From NCBI RefSeq assembly GCF_947488565.1, contig NZ_CANKZC010000002.1:558001-622000 (forward strand): a DNA stretch of 64,000 nt. The letters are read 5' to 3'. This DNA comes from an uncultured Psychrobacter sp. (GTDB taxonomy: Bacteria; Pseudomonadota; Gammaproteobacteria; Pseudomonadales; Moraxellaceae). This document shows, one piece after another, positions 44,727 to 55,881 of the stretch. The notes under the pieces were generated by a model, which was given only the letters and a program-made list of their open reading frames with translations, had not been told where the DNA came from and searched no databases. The translations under genes and the position numbers were made by a program. Each line of letters begins with the position of its first letter. Position 1 is the first letter of the stretch.

Positions 44727-45749
44727 ATGACCAGTAGACCAAACACTAATAAACACCGAAACCGCGCCCCTGCGACTGCCAAAAAACTTGGCAAGTTGCA
44801 CCCGCGTAATCCGCACCAAGGTCGCTACGACTTTACGCTATTGACCCGCGCCTTACCTGAGCTTACCAAGCATACGATCACCAATCCTAAGGGTGAGCCG
44901 ACGATTAATTTTTCGGATCATCAGGCGGTACGGGTGCTCAATCAAGCGCTATTGGCCCATTATTATGGTGTCAAGTTTTGGGACATTCCAGAAGGTTATT
45001 TGTGCCCGCCCATCCCTGGACGCGCCGATTATATTCATTATATTGCCGACTTATTGGCTCAAACCACGCACGTGAACGAAGACAACACACCACCGATGGG
45101 CAAAGAAATTCATGCCCTCGATATTGGGACAGGTGCCAGCGCCATCTACCCTATCATTGGCAGTCAAAGCTATGGCTGGCGCTTTACTGCAAGCGATATT
45201 GACCCCGTTTCTGTCAATACCGCAAGCGTCATTTGTCAGGCGAACCCAAAGCTAAAAAGCGCGATTAAGGTCAAACTGCAACCCGAGCCAAAAGATATTT
45301 TTAAAAATATCATTGGACGTCAAGATTACTTTGATGTGGTGGTTTGTAATCCGCCCTTTCATGCTTCCTTAGATGAAGCCATGCAAGCAAATAGCCGTAA
45401 ACAACACAATCTGCAAAGACACCGCGGCAAAAACGAAAGCGCGCAAATCAGTCGCCATTCTACAAAGTCAGGTAATGCCGCGCAAAACCTCAACTTTGGC
45501 GGTCAACATAAAGAATTGTGGTCTGAAGGTGGTGAGATTGCTTTTTTGAGTAATATGATAAAAGAGAGCCAAAACTATGCTGAACATGTGGGTTGGTTTA
45601 CCAGTTTAGTCTCAAAGTCCGAAAACGTAAAACCACTACAGCTGCTGTTAAAACAATTAAATGTCGCGCAGATGCGTATTGTTGAGATGAGCCAAGGACA
45701 AAAAAACACCCGTGTCTTAGCATGGCGATTTAATATTGACGAGGCATAA
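44727..45749 (+). CDS. rlmF: 23S rRNA (adenine(1618)-N6)-methyltransferase
   Basis: A 340-residue SAM-dependent methyltransferase of the RlmF (YbiN) family. Landmarks are [16 protein letters not shown] at the N-terminus, the SAM-binding [27 protein letters not shown], and the adenine-N6 catalytic motif NPPFH. The insert with RKQHNLQRH is typical of the family. It modifies A1618 of 23S rRNA. It converges with mntP across a shared terminator. Confidence 0.93.
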   Translation: MTSRPNTNKHRNRAPATAKKLGKLHPRNPHQGRYDFTLLTRALPELTKHTITNPKGEPTINFSDHQAVRVLNQALLAHYYGVKFWDIPEGYLCPPIPGRADYIHYIADLLAQTTHVNEDNTPPMGKEIHALDIGTGASAIYPIIGSQSYGWRFTASDIDPVSVNTASVICQANPKLKSAIKVKLQPEPKDIFKNIIGRQDYFDVVVCNPPFHASLDEAMQANSRKQHNLQRHRGKNESAQISRHSTKSGNAAQNLNFGGQHKELWSEGGEIAFLSNMIKESQNYAEHVGWFTSLVSKSENVKPLQLLLKQLNVAQMRIVEMSQGQKNTRVLAWRFNIDEA

Positions 45750-45772
45750 TCATTGCTAAAGCGTATTGTCAG

Positions 45773-45788
45773 AGTTTCACGTGAAACA
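45773..45788. promoter_or_regulatory. parS-like ParB site (perfect 14-base core)
   Basis: AGTTTCACGTGAAACA, intergenic, 7 bases before a terminator hairpin between rlmF and mntP. Confidence 0.75.
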
Positions 45789-45794
45789 AAAAAC

Positions 45795-45824
45795 GCCGCT
45801 ATAAAGATTTATAGCGGCATTTTA
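45795..45824. terminator. Terminator between rlmF and mntP
   Basis: GCCGCTATAAA and TTTATAGCGGC form an 11-base stem with a 2-base loop, A-rich before and T-rich after; suits both converging genes. Confidence 0.85.
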
Positions 45825-45849
45825 TTTGAGTATAAAACAACGTATCTAT

Positions 45850-46458
45850 TTAGCTAAAAAACATAATTTTGAGCCCAATTAAAACCAATACGATGCCACC
45901 GAGCGCTTCTGCTTTATCTTCAAGATACGTACCTGATTTTTTGCCCAAATAGATGCCCACTGCGCTAAAGACAGCCGTGACAATCGCAATGATCACACAA
46001 GCAATCCACGCATCAAGATCGAGTAGGTTTAAAGTAAAACCAGCCGCCATGGCATCGATACTGGTGGCAATCGCGAGGGTAAACATGGTGCGATGATTGA
46101 TATATTTTTCTGCGTGGTTTCTTCCTAAAGTGGCATTGTTACTTACATCAAGCTGTTGATCTTCGATAGCCTCCTTATTTCCCAAAAACACCTCATAGAG
46201 CATCTTGCCGCCCAGCCCAATAAGAATAAAACCACCGATCCAAGGAGCAGCAGTGGCAAGCCAGCCTAACAAAGCTGCACCCAGCAAATAACCAATAAGC
46301 GGCATTACCCCTTGTGCAATACCAAAATATAAGGCAACGTAGACAGCCAGTCGCACTATATATCGCTGGCTTTGTTTTTGCGATTTAGCGCCCAGTCCTA
46401 TAGAGACCGCGAACGCATCCATCGCCAAAGCGATAGCCAGTAGTACCACTTCAATCAT
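45850..46458 (-). CDS. mntP: Manganese efflux pump MntP
   Basis: A 202-residue membrane protein with six helices in two homologous halves. The metal-binding motifs are [16 protein letters not shown] in helix 1 and [11 protein letters not shown] in helix 4, the Asp residues of which serve Mn2+ export. A His/Asn/Asp-rich cytoplasmic loop lies between the halves. No manganese riboswitch (yybP-ykoY) or MntR site was recognised in the 147 bases upstream, which hold a parS-like site and the gyrB terminator. Confidence 0.92.
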   Translation of the reverse strand: MIEVVLLAIALAMDAFAVSIGLGAKSQKQSQRYIVRLAVYVALYFGIAQGVMPLIGYLLGAALLGWLATAAPWIGGFILIGLGGKMLYEVFLGNKEAIEDQQLDVSNNATLGRNHAEKYINHRTMFTLAIATSIDAMAAGFTLNLLDLDAWIACVIIAIVTAVFSAVGIYLGKKSGTYLEDKAEALGGIVLVLIGLKIMFFS

Positions 46459-46519
46459 TTTATTATCCAGATATTCATTAGTTCAAAATATAGCAGAGGT
46501 ATTAAAAGATGTTAAACAA

Positions 46520-46535
46520 AGTTTCACGTGAAACA
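46520..46535. promoter_or_regulatory. parS-like ParB site (perfect 14-base core)
   Basis: AGTTTCACGTGAAACA, intergenic between gyrB and mntP, next to the gyrB terminator. Confidence 0.75.
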
Positions 46536-46548
46536 AATCTATTATTAA

Positions 46549-46585
46549 AAAAATACCGCCTTGGAAGACAAGGCGGTATTTTATA
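46549..46585. terminator. Terminator after gyrB
   Basis: AATACCGCCTTG and CAAGGCGGTATT pair around GAAGA; A-rich on one side and T-rich on the other. Confidence 0.88.
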
Positions 46586-46605
46586 CTTAACGTAAAAGCT
46601 AAACT

Positions 46606-49711
<3,106 letters not shown>

Positions 49712-50923
49712 CTAAGTCAAATAAATCTGACCATGTTTCACATGAAACGTTTTAGGATTTGACCATAATTCTTTAACTAGGGGTACAACATCATCAGTCA
49801 GACTGGTCATAAATACTTGACAAGGTAGGCGCGCTAAAGTTGTTAGTAATATCTTTATCGCCCTACTGTCCAATTCTGCCGTAATATCATCTAAAAGTAC
49901 GACAGGAGTCATTCTTGTTTGGATATCACTATTGGCTAATTTTGTGACCATCTCATTATTAAGTAGCAAAGGCAATTGAGACAAACGCAATGCAGTAATC
50001 AAAAGCTTTTTTTCACCGCGAGATAAGACATTGGCTGCCTGTTCTTTTAAAATCGGCAATTTGTGGTTTAACTCATCTCTTAAGATGACATCTACTTCTT
50101 TATTAGAACTTTTGGCTCTTGTAGAGTCACTAGAGCGCCAATGTACATGAATATCAGCACGATGATTGCCGATACGAGTGTACCCTAATTGCAAATCCTG
50201 TTCTAGGCGCTCATTAAGCTGCACGTCAAGTCCCACACTTGTATCATAGCCTGCATTGTAGCTTAGGCTTAGTTGATCTGCATAGGCAGGCAGTAATTGT
50301 GTAATGCTTTTTGCAAAATAAGGCTGCCATTCGGTAAATACTTGCTCACGATAATGGTGAATAAGCGCAGCGTGGTTACTAAGCCCTTTGTCCCAAGATT
50401 TTAGCTCTGCAAGCTGAACATGTGATAAATGATTCGTCTTTTTTAACAAACTATTGCGCTGTTTTAATAGACGCTGATACGCTACCCACTGGGAGTGAAA
50501 GCCTTGTTTCATGTGAAACACCAACCAATCTAATAACTGTCGACGACTGGCACTACCCTGCTCTAACATATCCATTGTGGAAGGGTCTATCAACAGCGTG
50601 GGCAACTGTTCGGTGAGGATGCTTTGGTTGTAGACAGTGGTTTGATTAAGGCGTAATAACGTTGTCGCATCGGCTTGCTTTTGAATAGCTAATGTACTGT
50701 TATCAGTCAACCTAGCATGTACAGTAGTACTGTCTTTATGATGCTGAATATAACGTTTGGGCTGATAATGACGAAAGCTTTTACCTCTTGATAACAAAAA
50801 TATTGCTTCAAGTAGTGAAGTTTTGCCGCTACCATTGACACCGATGATGACATTACAAGCGGCAGAAGACAGATCAACTTGAGACAAGTTACGCAAATAT
50901 GAGACTTGTAGACGTTCAATCAT
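49712..50923 (-). CDS. recF: DNA replication and repair protein RecF
   Basis: A 403-residue SMC-like ATPase that helps load RecA at gaps with RecO and RecR. Visible motifs: Walker A GVNGSGKTSLLEAIFLLSRGKSFR at residues 28-51, the signature region ANVLSRGEKKLLITALRL and Walker B VVLLDDITAELD. It is 140 bases downstream of dnaN. Two parS-like sites lie in its coding sequence (49734-49749 and 50505-50520). It is slightly longer than the usual 360-370 residues. Confidence 0.95.
   Translation of the reverse strand: MIERLQVSYLRNLSQVDLSSAACNVIIGVNGSGKTSLLEAIFLLSRGKSFRHYQPKRYIQHHKDSTTVHARLTDNSTLAIQKQADATTLLRLNQTTVYNQSILTEQLPTLLIDPSTMDMLEQGSASRRQLLDWLVFHMKQGFHSQWVAYQRLLKQRNSLLKKTNHLSHVQLAELKSWDKGLSNHAALIHHYREQVFTEWQPYFAKSITQLLPAYADQLSLSYNAGYDTSVGLDVQLNERLEQDLQLGYTRIGNHRADIHVHWRSSDSTRAKSSNKEVDVILRDELNHKLPILKEQAANVLSRGEKKLLITALRLSQLPLLLNNEMVTKLANSDIQTRMTPVVLLDDITAELDSRAIKILLTTLARLPCQVFMTSLTDDVVPLVKELWSNPKTFHVKHGQIYLT
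49734..49749. promoter_or_regulatory. parS-like ParB site in recF (TGTTTCACATGAAACG)
   Basis: Two departures from the consensus (CACATG centre and the last base). Located near the end of recF. Confidence 0.45.
50505..50520. promoter_or_regulatory. parS-like ParB site in recF (TGTTTCATGTGAAACA)
   Basis: One central departure from the consensus; identical to the sites at 1903 and 58933. Confidence 0.55.
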
Positions 50924-51063
50924 AACAGCGGCGGCTGCCTATAAAAAAACCCAAAAAAAATGGGCAAAAGTTTGATTAAAAAATAATGATTTAAAAATTA
51001 TTGCCTCACCTTGTAACCTATCTCAAACTAAAACAGCTGTACTAATTATAGTGGAGAAAAACA

Positions 51064-52239
51064 CTATATACGCATTGGCATAATGACATACTGATGAAAA
51101 TCATCATTTAACTGATTGACCAGTACAGAAGCGTTTGATTGACTCATGTGCATTTGTAAATCACCTTGGATAACGCCTAGCACATCTTGTAGATAAGCGG
51201 CGTTAAATGACAACTCCATCGGCTCGCCCTGGTACTTAGCTTGTATCATCTCAACCGCCTCATCTTGCTCAGCATTGTTGGCACGGACTTCTACCATACC
51301 GTCACTGGCAAAATTAAACACCACACCGCGAGATTTTTCATTACTCAAAATTGCAACACGGCGCAGCACTTCAGTCATCTTTTCTTGGTTAAACAAAGCC
51401 AGCTTGTCAGTGTTACTTGGCATAACGCGGCGATAGTCAGGAAACTTACCATCGATCAAACGCGCGGTAAAAGTCACCATTAGATCTTGACTGACCTGCC
51501 CTGCACTATCTACCTCACCAAAAGGCAAACTGACTTGCAAAAACTCACGACCAAAACTCAAAGTTACTGGATTGTCTTTATCGCCCAACATTTTACCAAG
51601 CTCAGAAGCCAAACGTTCAAGCTCAATGACAGCTTTACGTGGCAATATAGCTTGCATATTCAGATCACTACTAACATCAATCACACTACGTGCTAAAGCC
51701 AGTCTATGCCCATCGGTCGCAACCGTCGTCAGCTGCTGCTGTGAGACATCAAATAGCATGCCAGTCAGATAATAGCGTACGTCTTGGATTGCCATTGCAA
51801 ACTGAGTCTTATGGATCAAATCAGTCAGACGGCTGCGACTGATCGTCAATGGCGTGATGTTCTCTGGGTTGCCTAAGCTTGGGTAATCTTCACTAGGCAA
51901 AGTACCCAAAGTAAAACGGCTCTTGCCACTAGTTAATAAGCAGCGCTCGTTTTCTTGAGTAGTAAGGTTTACCTGTGCTTGAGTGGGCAAAGACTTACAA
52001 ATCTCTTTTAATTTGGTTGCCGGTAATGTCGTTGTCCCTGCTTCAATACAGGCACCTGTAGGCAATCTCAATGTCGATGTCAGCTCTACTTCCAGATCAG
52101 ATGCGGTCAAAACAAGCTCAGACTCAGACAACTGCAGCTTTATATTACCTAAAATCACCATGTTATGACGCTTGTCAGCGGCCTTAGCGATTAAATTAAT
52201 AGCTTTTAGTAACGACTCTCGATTAATCGATAATTGCAT
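51064..52239 (-). CDS. dnaN: DNA polymerase III subunit beta (sliding clamp)
   Basis: A 391-residue clamp that tethers DNA polymerase III and other partners to DNA. Three similar domains are visible, beginning MQLSINRESLLKAINLIAKAADKR and ending HQYVIMPMRI, typical for DnaN. Slightly longer than E. coli (366 aa). It lies 321 bases downstream of dnaA instead of closely following it, because a dispersed repeat sits in the gap; recF follows. Confidence 0.97.
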   Translation of the reverse strand: MQLSINRESLLKAINLIAKAADKRHNMVILGNIKLQLSESELVLTASDLEVELTSTLRLPTGACIEAGTTTLPATKLKEICKSLPTQAQVNLTTQENERCLLTSGKSRFTLGTLPSEDYPSLGNPENITPLTISRSRLTDLIHKTQFAMAIQDVRYYLTGMLFDVSQQQLTTVATDGHRLALARSVIDVSSDLNMQAILPRKAVIELERLASELGKMLGDKDNPVTLSFGREFLQVSLPFGEVDSAGQVSQDLMVTFTARLIDGKFPDYRRVMPSNTDKLALFNQEKMTEVLRRVAILSNEKSRGVVFNFASDGMVEVRANNAEQDEAVEMIQAKYQGEPMELSFNAAYLQDVLGVIQGDLQMHMSQSNASVLVNQLNDDFHQYVIMPMRI

Positions 52240-52265
52240 GCTTAGTTACTCTTATTTAAGTTACT

Positions 52266-52415
52266 ATAGTCGATTCTACATAAAACAGACACGTTATATG
52301 CCAACGTGGAACTGGTATAAATTTTTCTGGCGTGCTGTGCCTGCGCAGACAAAGGCTGCGTAAAGTAAAATTTATCCCAGTCTCACTGTATCGGTTTTAT
52401 ACTGAACTCACTATA
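52266..52415. repeat. Dispersed MITE-like repeat, copy 4, between dnaA and dnaN
   Basis: About 150 bp. Left end ATAGTCGATTCTACATAAAAC, right end GGTTTTATACTGAACTCACTATA; inner arms ACTGGTATAAATTTTT and AAAATTTATCCCAGT flank the core GCTGTGCCTGCGCAGAC. It interrupts the spacing of the normally compact dnaA-dnaN pair. Confidence 0.85.
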
Positions 52416-52560
52416 TTTAAATGACTCTATTTTTATAAAATTCAAACGATGGTTTAATAATACCTTGTCTACTGGCTATAATCCATCAACTATCTGTGCG
52501 CTTATCCGCTCAATATTATAAACCATATCCCCCGACTAAAACATAGTGATACTAAACGAT

Positions 52561-54006
52561 CTATGCCGCCTGTAACATTAATGCAAGTGTTTTATAGTCC
52601 TTATCAAAAGCAGGGTCAGCTGCGCGCAGTTGGTTGACCTTATCACAAGCATGCATGACCGTTGTATGGTCGCGTCCACCAAATGACTGCCCAATCTCAG
52701 GAAAGCTATCGCCCGTGAGCTCACGTGCTAGCGCCATGGCGATTTGACGCGGTCTTGCAATACTACGCGTACGTTTACGTCCCATGATATCTTTCACTGT
52801 AACGTCATAATATTCTGCAACCACTTTACGGATGTTGTCCATATTGACGGATTGTACTCGCATTGCCACGATATCTTTTAGTGCATATTGCACCATCTCA
52901 AGAGTAATCGGTGCACCAGTTAAATTGGCATTAGCAAATACCTGATTTAAAGCACCTTCTAAACGCCTCACATTAGAAACCACATTTTGAGCGATAAACA
53001 GTGCGCACTCTTTAGGAAGTGTCATGCCATAAGATGCTGCCTTCTTCTGCAAGATTTGCATACGAGTATCGATTTCGGGGGGATCAACAGCTACGGTCAG
53101 CCCCCAAGAAAAGCGTGATCTAAAGCGTTCATCAAACTCCGTCATTTGTGATGGATGACGATCAGAAGCCAAAATCAGCTGCTTATCACCACTAGTAAAG
53201 TCAGCAAATAACGTTAAAAACTCGTTACTACTTTTCGTTTTTCCAGCCAATACATGAATATCATCTACAATTAATAAATCAACTTTTTTTATTTTCTTTT
53301 TAAAATCTTCTATTTTATTATTTCTTAATGAATAAACTAATTGGTTAATAAATTTTTCAGAAGTAAAATAATAAAAACTTCTATTATTTTTTAAATAGCG
53401 ATGAGCAACAGAATGCATTAAATGAGTTTTTCCCAATCCTGAAGGACCGTAAATAAATAAAGGATTATGACGATTCTTTGATTGGCGCTTGCTGAGCTCA
53501 TAACATGCTTTATAAGCTAAATTATTAGATTTACCAGTCACAAAGGTCTCGAAGGTAAAATCTGGATTAAGGTAACTCAACGACTTGGCGTCAGTAGAAT
53601 GAACCAATTCGGTATGGCGCATATTAGCGTCAATATCTGCTTTAGCGATACGATGATGTGTGTTTTCAGAATCATAACTTGGCAGGGTAGGGGAGGGACC
53701 TTCTGCTACCAACAAGGAGTCTGGCTGTGCCTGATTACTATCAGCTGGCTCGCGACCAGCATTATCAACACGTACAACAACTTCTTCGATACTGCCTTGG
53801 CTATGTTTAGCAACTAACTGTTGAATGTCATGCAGATGGTTTTTTTTGATGTATGTGACGAAATAGTCGTTAGGTGCAAGAATTATTAGCGTTTGTGCTT
53901 CTTGCTGTGCCGATAGCGGTCTTAACCACATAGTAAAAACGTTATCTTTGACATGATAACGTAAGTCGTTCAAACACTTATCCCAAATAGCTGCTGTATC
54001 CATCAT
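52561..54006 (-). CDS. dnaA: Chromosomal replication initiator protein DnaA
   Basis: About 481 residues. Domain I (MMDTAAIWDKCLNDL...) is followed by a variable linker (near residues 90-150), an AAA+ domain with Walker A GPSGLGKTHLMHS and Walker B LLIVDDIHVLAGK, and a C-terminal DNA-binding domain with RPRQIAMALAREL and FGGRDHTTVMHACDKV, which recognises DnaA boxes. The open frame extends 6 codons further to 54024; 54006 or 54003 fits the family start better. A very AT-rich stretch (53280-53420) falls in the AAA+ coding part. It transcribes away from oriC. Confidence 0.97.
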   Translation of the reverse strand: MMDTAAIWDKCLNDLRYHVKDNVFTMWLRPLSAQQEAQTLIILAPNDYFVTYIKKNHLHDIQQLVAKHSQGSIEEVVVRVDNAGREPADSNQAQPDSLLVAEGPSPTLPSYDSENTHHRIAKADIDANMRHTELVHSTDAKSLSYLNPDFTFETFVTGKSNNLAYKACYELSKRQSKNRHNPLFIYGPSGLGKTHLMHSVAHRYLKNNRSFYYFTSEKFINQLVYSLRNNKIEDFKKKIKKVDLLIVDDIHVLAGKTKSSNEFLTLFADFTSGDKQLILASDRHPSQMTEFDERFRSRFSWGLTVAVDPPEIDTRMQILQKKAASYGMTLPKECALFIAQNVVSNVRRLEGALNQVFANANLTGAPITLEMVQYALKDIVAMRVQSVNMDNIRKVVAEYYDVTVKDIMGRKRTRSIARPRQIAMALARELTGDSFPEIGQSFGGRDHTTVMHACDKVNQLRAADPAFDKDYKTLALMLQAA

Positions 54007-54426
54007 GAAAAGTAAACGCCCCATATTCTAAATTTAACAAGTATCATTTGACTCGTTGATAATAAAAACAGCCTGTAGTTACTGCTTAAAAAATGATGAC
54101 ATGAAACAACCGAATAATCACTCATCAAACTAGGACACAATCTAACATAAATAGCCTGTGGATAACATCATGTTTTTTGTGGATAAGATTGTGGACAGTA
54201 TTGTGGATAAGTTTATATCTCAAGTTATCCCTATTTCACCCACAGGTTATCCACAGGGTTACCCATAAGCTAGTTCATTGATAAAAATCAATAAATCTTA
54301 GTTAACCACAGAAAATACGCCTCCCAATAACAACAATACTTATATATATTAATTAATAATTATTATAGAACCGAAGGAATTCTGTGGATAACTTTTCATC
54401 TAGTACATAAGACAACTCTTTTCTAG

Positions 54427-54472
54427 GTATTCTTCTGACAAAGAATTTTGTATTCTTCTGACAAAGAATTTT
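54427..54472 (+). repeat. 23-bp direct repeat, two copies, in oriC
   Basis: GTATTCTTCTGACAAAGAAT followed by TTT, exactly repeated head to tail at 54427-54449 and 54450-54472. Each unit contains ATTCTT / AAGAAT, able to form a small hairpin. Confidence 0.9.
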
Positions 54473-54523
54473 TCTAAATAATCAGTTATTAGTTCAATAA
54501 ACAAGACTGAATAAATTAGTTTA

Positions 54524-54552
54524 TTGACCAAGGTATAATGCAGTGGTATAAT
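54524..54552 (+). promoter_or_regulatory. rpmH promoter
   Basis: A -35 box TTGACC (54524-54529), a 17-base spacer and a perfect -10 box TATAAT (54547-54552). A second TATAAT is at 54534. The rpmH start is 45 bases downstream. Confidence 0.82.
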
Positions 54553-54596
54553 CCTGCGTTATTACGAATTTAGTCCATTATTTTGATAGGTGAGTT

Positions 54597-54731
54597 ATGA
54601 AACGTACATTCCAACCAAGCGTGATCAAGCGTAAACGTACTCACGGTTTCCGTGCCCGTATGGCAACTAAAAAAGGTCGTCAAGTTTTAGCTCGTCGCCG
54701 CGCTAAAGGACGTCATCGCCTTACTGTATAA
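54597..54731 (+). CDS. rpmH: Ribosomal protein bL34
   Basis: A 44-residue basic protein, [18 protein letters not shown]... ending GRHRLTV, the textbook bL34 of the large ribosomal subunit. It is the first gene on the right of oriC and is preceded by GGTGAG as ribosome-binding site and by a strong promoter. A hairpin at 54832 lies between it and rnpA. Confidence 0.98.
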   Translation: MKRTFQPSVIKRKRTHGFRARMATKKGRQVLARRRAKGRHRLTV

Positions 54732-54831
54732 TCAGAATACTGCGATGAGCATGGTTTATAGTGCTTGTTGTGTTTCTATTATTTATAGATTGCGATAGTC
54801 AATCATCACAACTGACACTTAGCCATATATT

Positions 54832-54860
54832 AAAAGCGCCCATATCGGCGCTTTTTTTAT
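54832..54860 (+). terminator. Terminator/attenuator between rpmH and rnpA
   Basis: AAAAGCGCC and GGCGCTTTT pair around CATATC, followed by a T run. It would leave rpmH mRNA in excess over rnpA. Confidence 0.82.
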
Positions 54861-54917
54861 TTCTATACTTTGTTATTCTCTCTACTAACATTATTAGTTC
54901 TCATACAGGGTTGTACT

Positions 54918-55289
54918 ATGTCCAATACTGTCTCAACGACGCCTAATGCCTGCTTCACTAAAGAGCAGCGTCTACTAACGCCTATAGCCTTCCGCGAGGT
55001 TTTTGATGCGCCTGAACGTAAGCTCCATCAAGCCCACTTAATGGCCTTTATACGTCCTAATACGAACGAGCAACCACGCATAGGGATGGCCATTACTAAG
55101 CGTAAAGTACCTACAGCAGTCACACGAAATTTAATTAAACGCCAAATTCGCGAACAGTTTCGATTAAAATATTCAAAGTTGGAAAATAAAGATATTGTTT
55201 TTATTGTTAAAAAATCTGTTAAAGATTTAAGTAATAAAGAATTAAAGAATGAGATAAATAATATTTTTAAAAAAATAGAAAAAAAATAA
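54918..55289 (+). CDS. rnpA: Ribonuclease P protein component
   Basis: A 123-residue basic protein that assists the RNase P RNA in tRNA 5' processing. The family signature appears as [13 protein letters not shown] near residue 73. The start at 54918 is chosen over the in-frame 54870, since it begins nearer the family start [12 protein letters not shown]. Its last 40 codons are extremely AT-rich. It ends one base before the yidD start, so the two are coupled. Confidence 0.93.
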   Translation: MSNTVSTTPNACFTKEQRLLTPIAFREVFDAPERKLHQAHLMAFIRPNTNEQPRIGMAITKRKVPTAVTRNLIKRQIREQFRLKYSKLENKDIVFIVKKSVKDLSNKELKNEINNIFKKIEKK

Positions 55290-55290
55290 A

Positions 55291-55665
55291 ATGAGTTTTA
55301 TATTAAAAAATAAAAATAACTTTATTTATAAACTTTTATTTACTTTAATTGTTTTCTATCAAAAAGTAATAAGTCCAATACTGCCTGCCCGTTGCCGGTA
55401 TTACCCAACATGTTCTAACTATGGCAAGCAAGCTCTAGAATGGCATGGGGTTCGATCTGGTAGTTGGCTACTGTTAAAACGTATTGGAAGTTGTCATCCT
55501 TTGGGTGGACATGGTGTCGATTTTGTACCGCTACCTTTGTCTTCTTACTACTATCAATATGTGCCCGCTACTACCCTAGCTACCGTTAGTTTTCAGGGTA
55601 TTTATGTCTATAAAGATCGTAAAAGTTATGTTTCTCGTTTAAACCATATGATGAAGCTAATGTAG
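55291..55665 (+). CDS. yidD: Membrane protein insertion efficiency factor YidD
   Basis: The YidD core lies at residues 17-70: [35 protein letters not shown] and a second Cys-containing part [17 protein letters not shown]. It helps YidC/Sec insert inner-membrane proteins. The usual length is 70-90 residues; here 124, with an extra C-terminal tail of about 45 residues, basic at its end. It starts one base after rnpA. Confidence 0.92.
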   Translation: MSFILKNKNNFIYKLLFTLIVFYQKVISPILPARCRYYPTCSNYGKQALEWHGVRSGSWLLLKRIGSCHPLGGHGVDFVPLPLSSYYYQYVPATTLATVSFQGIYVYKDRKSYVSRLNHMMKLM

Positions 55666-55687
55666 TTTTTGTCATTGATAAACCATC

Positions 55688-55724
55688 TGTGGATATCTAT
55701 TTAGTTACCCACAAGTTATCCACA
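55688..55724. promoter_or_regulatory. DnaA-box cluster between yidD and yidC
   Basis: One perfect box, TTATCCACA at 55716-55724, with near-matches TGTGGATAT (55688-55696) and TTACCCACA (55704-55712). About 1.1 kb from the main origin. Confidence 0.6.
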
Positions 55725-55881
55725 CTCTTGGTATCATTTAGAGTGGTTTTTTAGTAAAATGATGAACATTTTATGTGATTGACTGCTGATACTGCTGCTC
55801 AAGGTATGAGTTAATACTATGCGGCGGTCATAACACATGCCTGATTTTTTATTCCCTAATTTTTTAATCTAGGAAAGGTTT

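Larger units (their letters stand above)
54025..54596. other. Chromosomal replication origin oriC
   Basis: The AT-rich gap between dnaA and rpmH. Perfect DnaA boxes (TTATCCACA or complement) are at 54157-54165, 54178-54186, 54202-54210, 54247-54255 and 54385-54393; near-matches lie at 54189 and 54226. A pure A/T stretch at 54339-54366 (TATATATATTAATTAATAAT) is a good unwinding element. A 23-bp direct repeat sits at 54427-54472. The dnaA-oriC-rpmH arrangement is that of Pseudomonas and Acinetobacter. Confidence 0.92.

Noticed and set aside
46459..46605. Manganese riboswitch before mntP
   Set aside because: The short gap shows only a parS-like site and a terminator; no yybP-ykoY-type sequence was seen.
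50941..50970. Terminator after dnaN on the minus strand
   Set aside because: Only a 4-base stem (CCCA/TGGG) around a T run; too weak to annotate.
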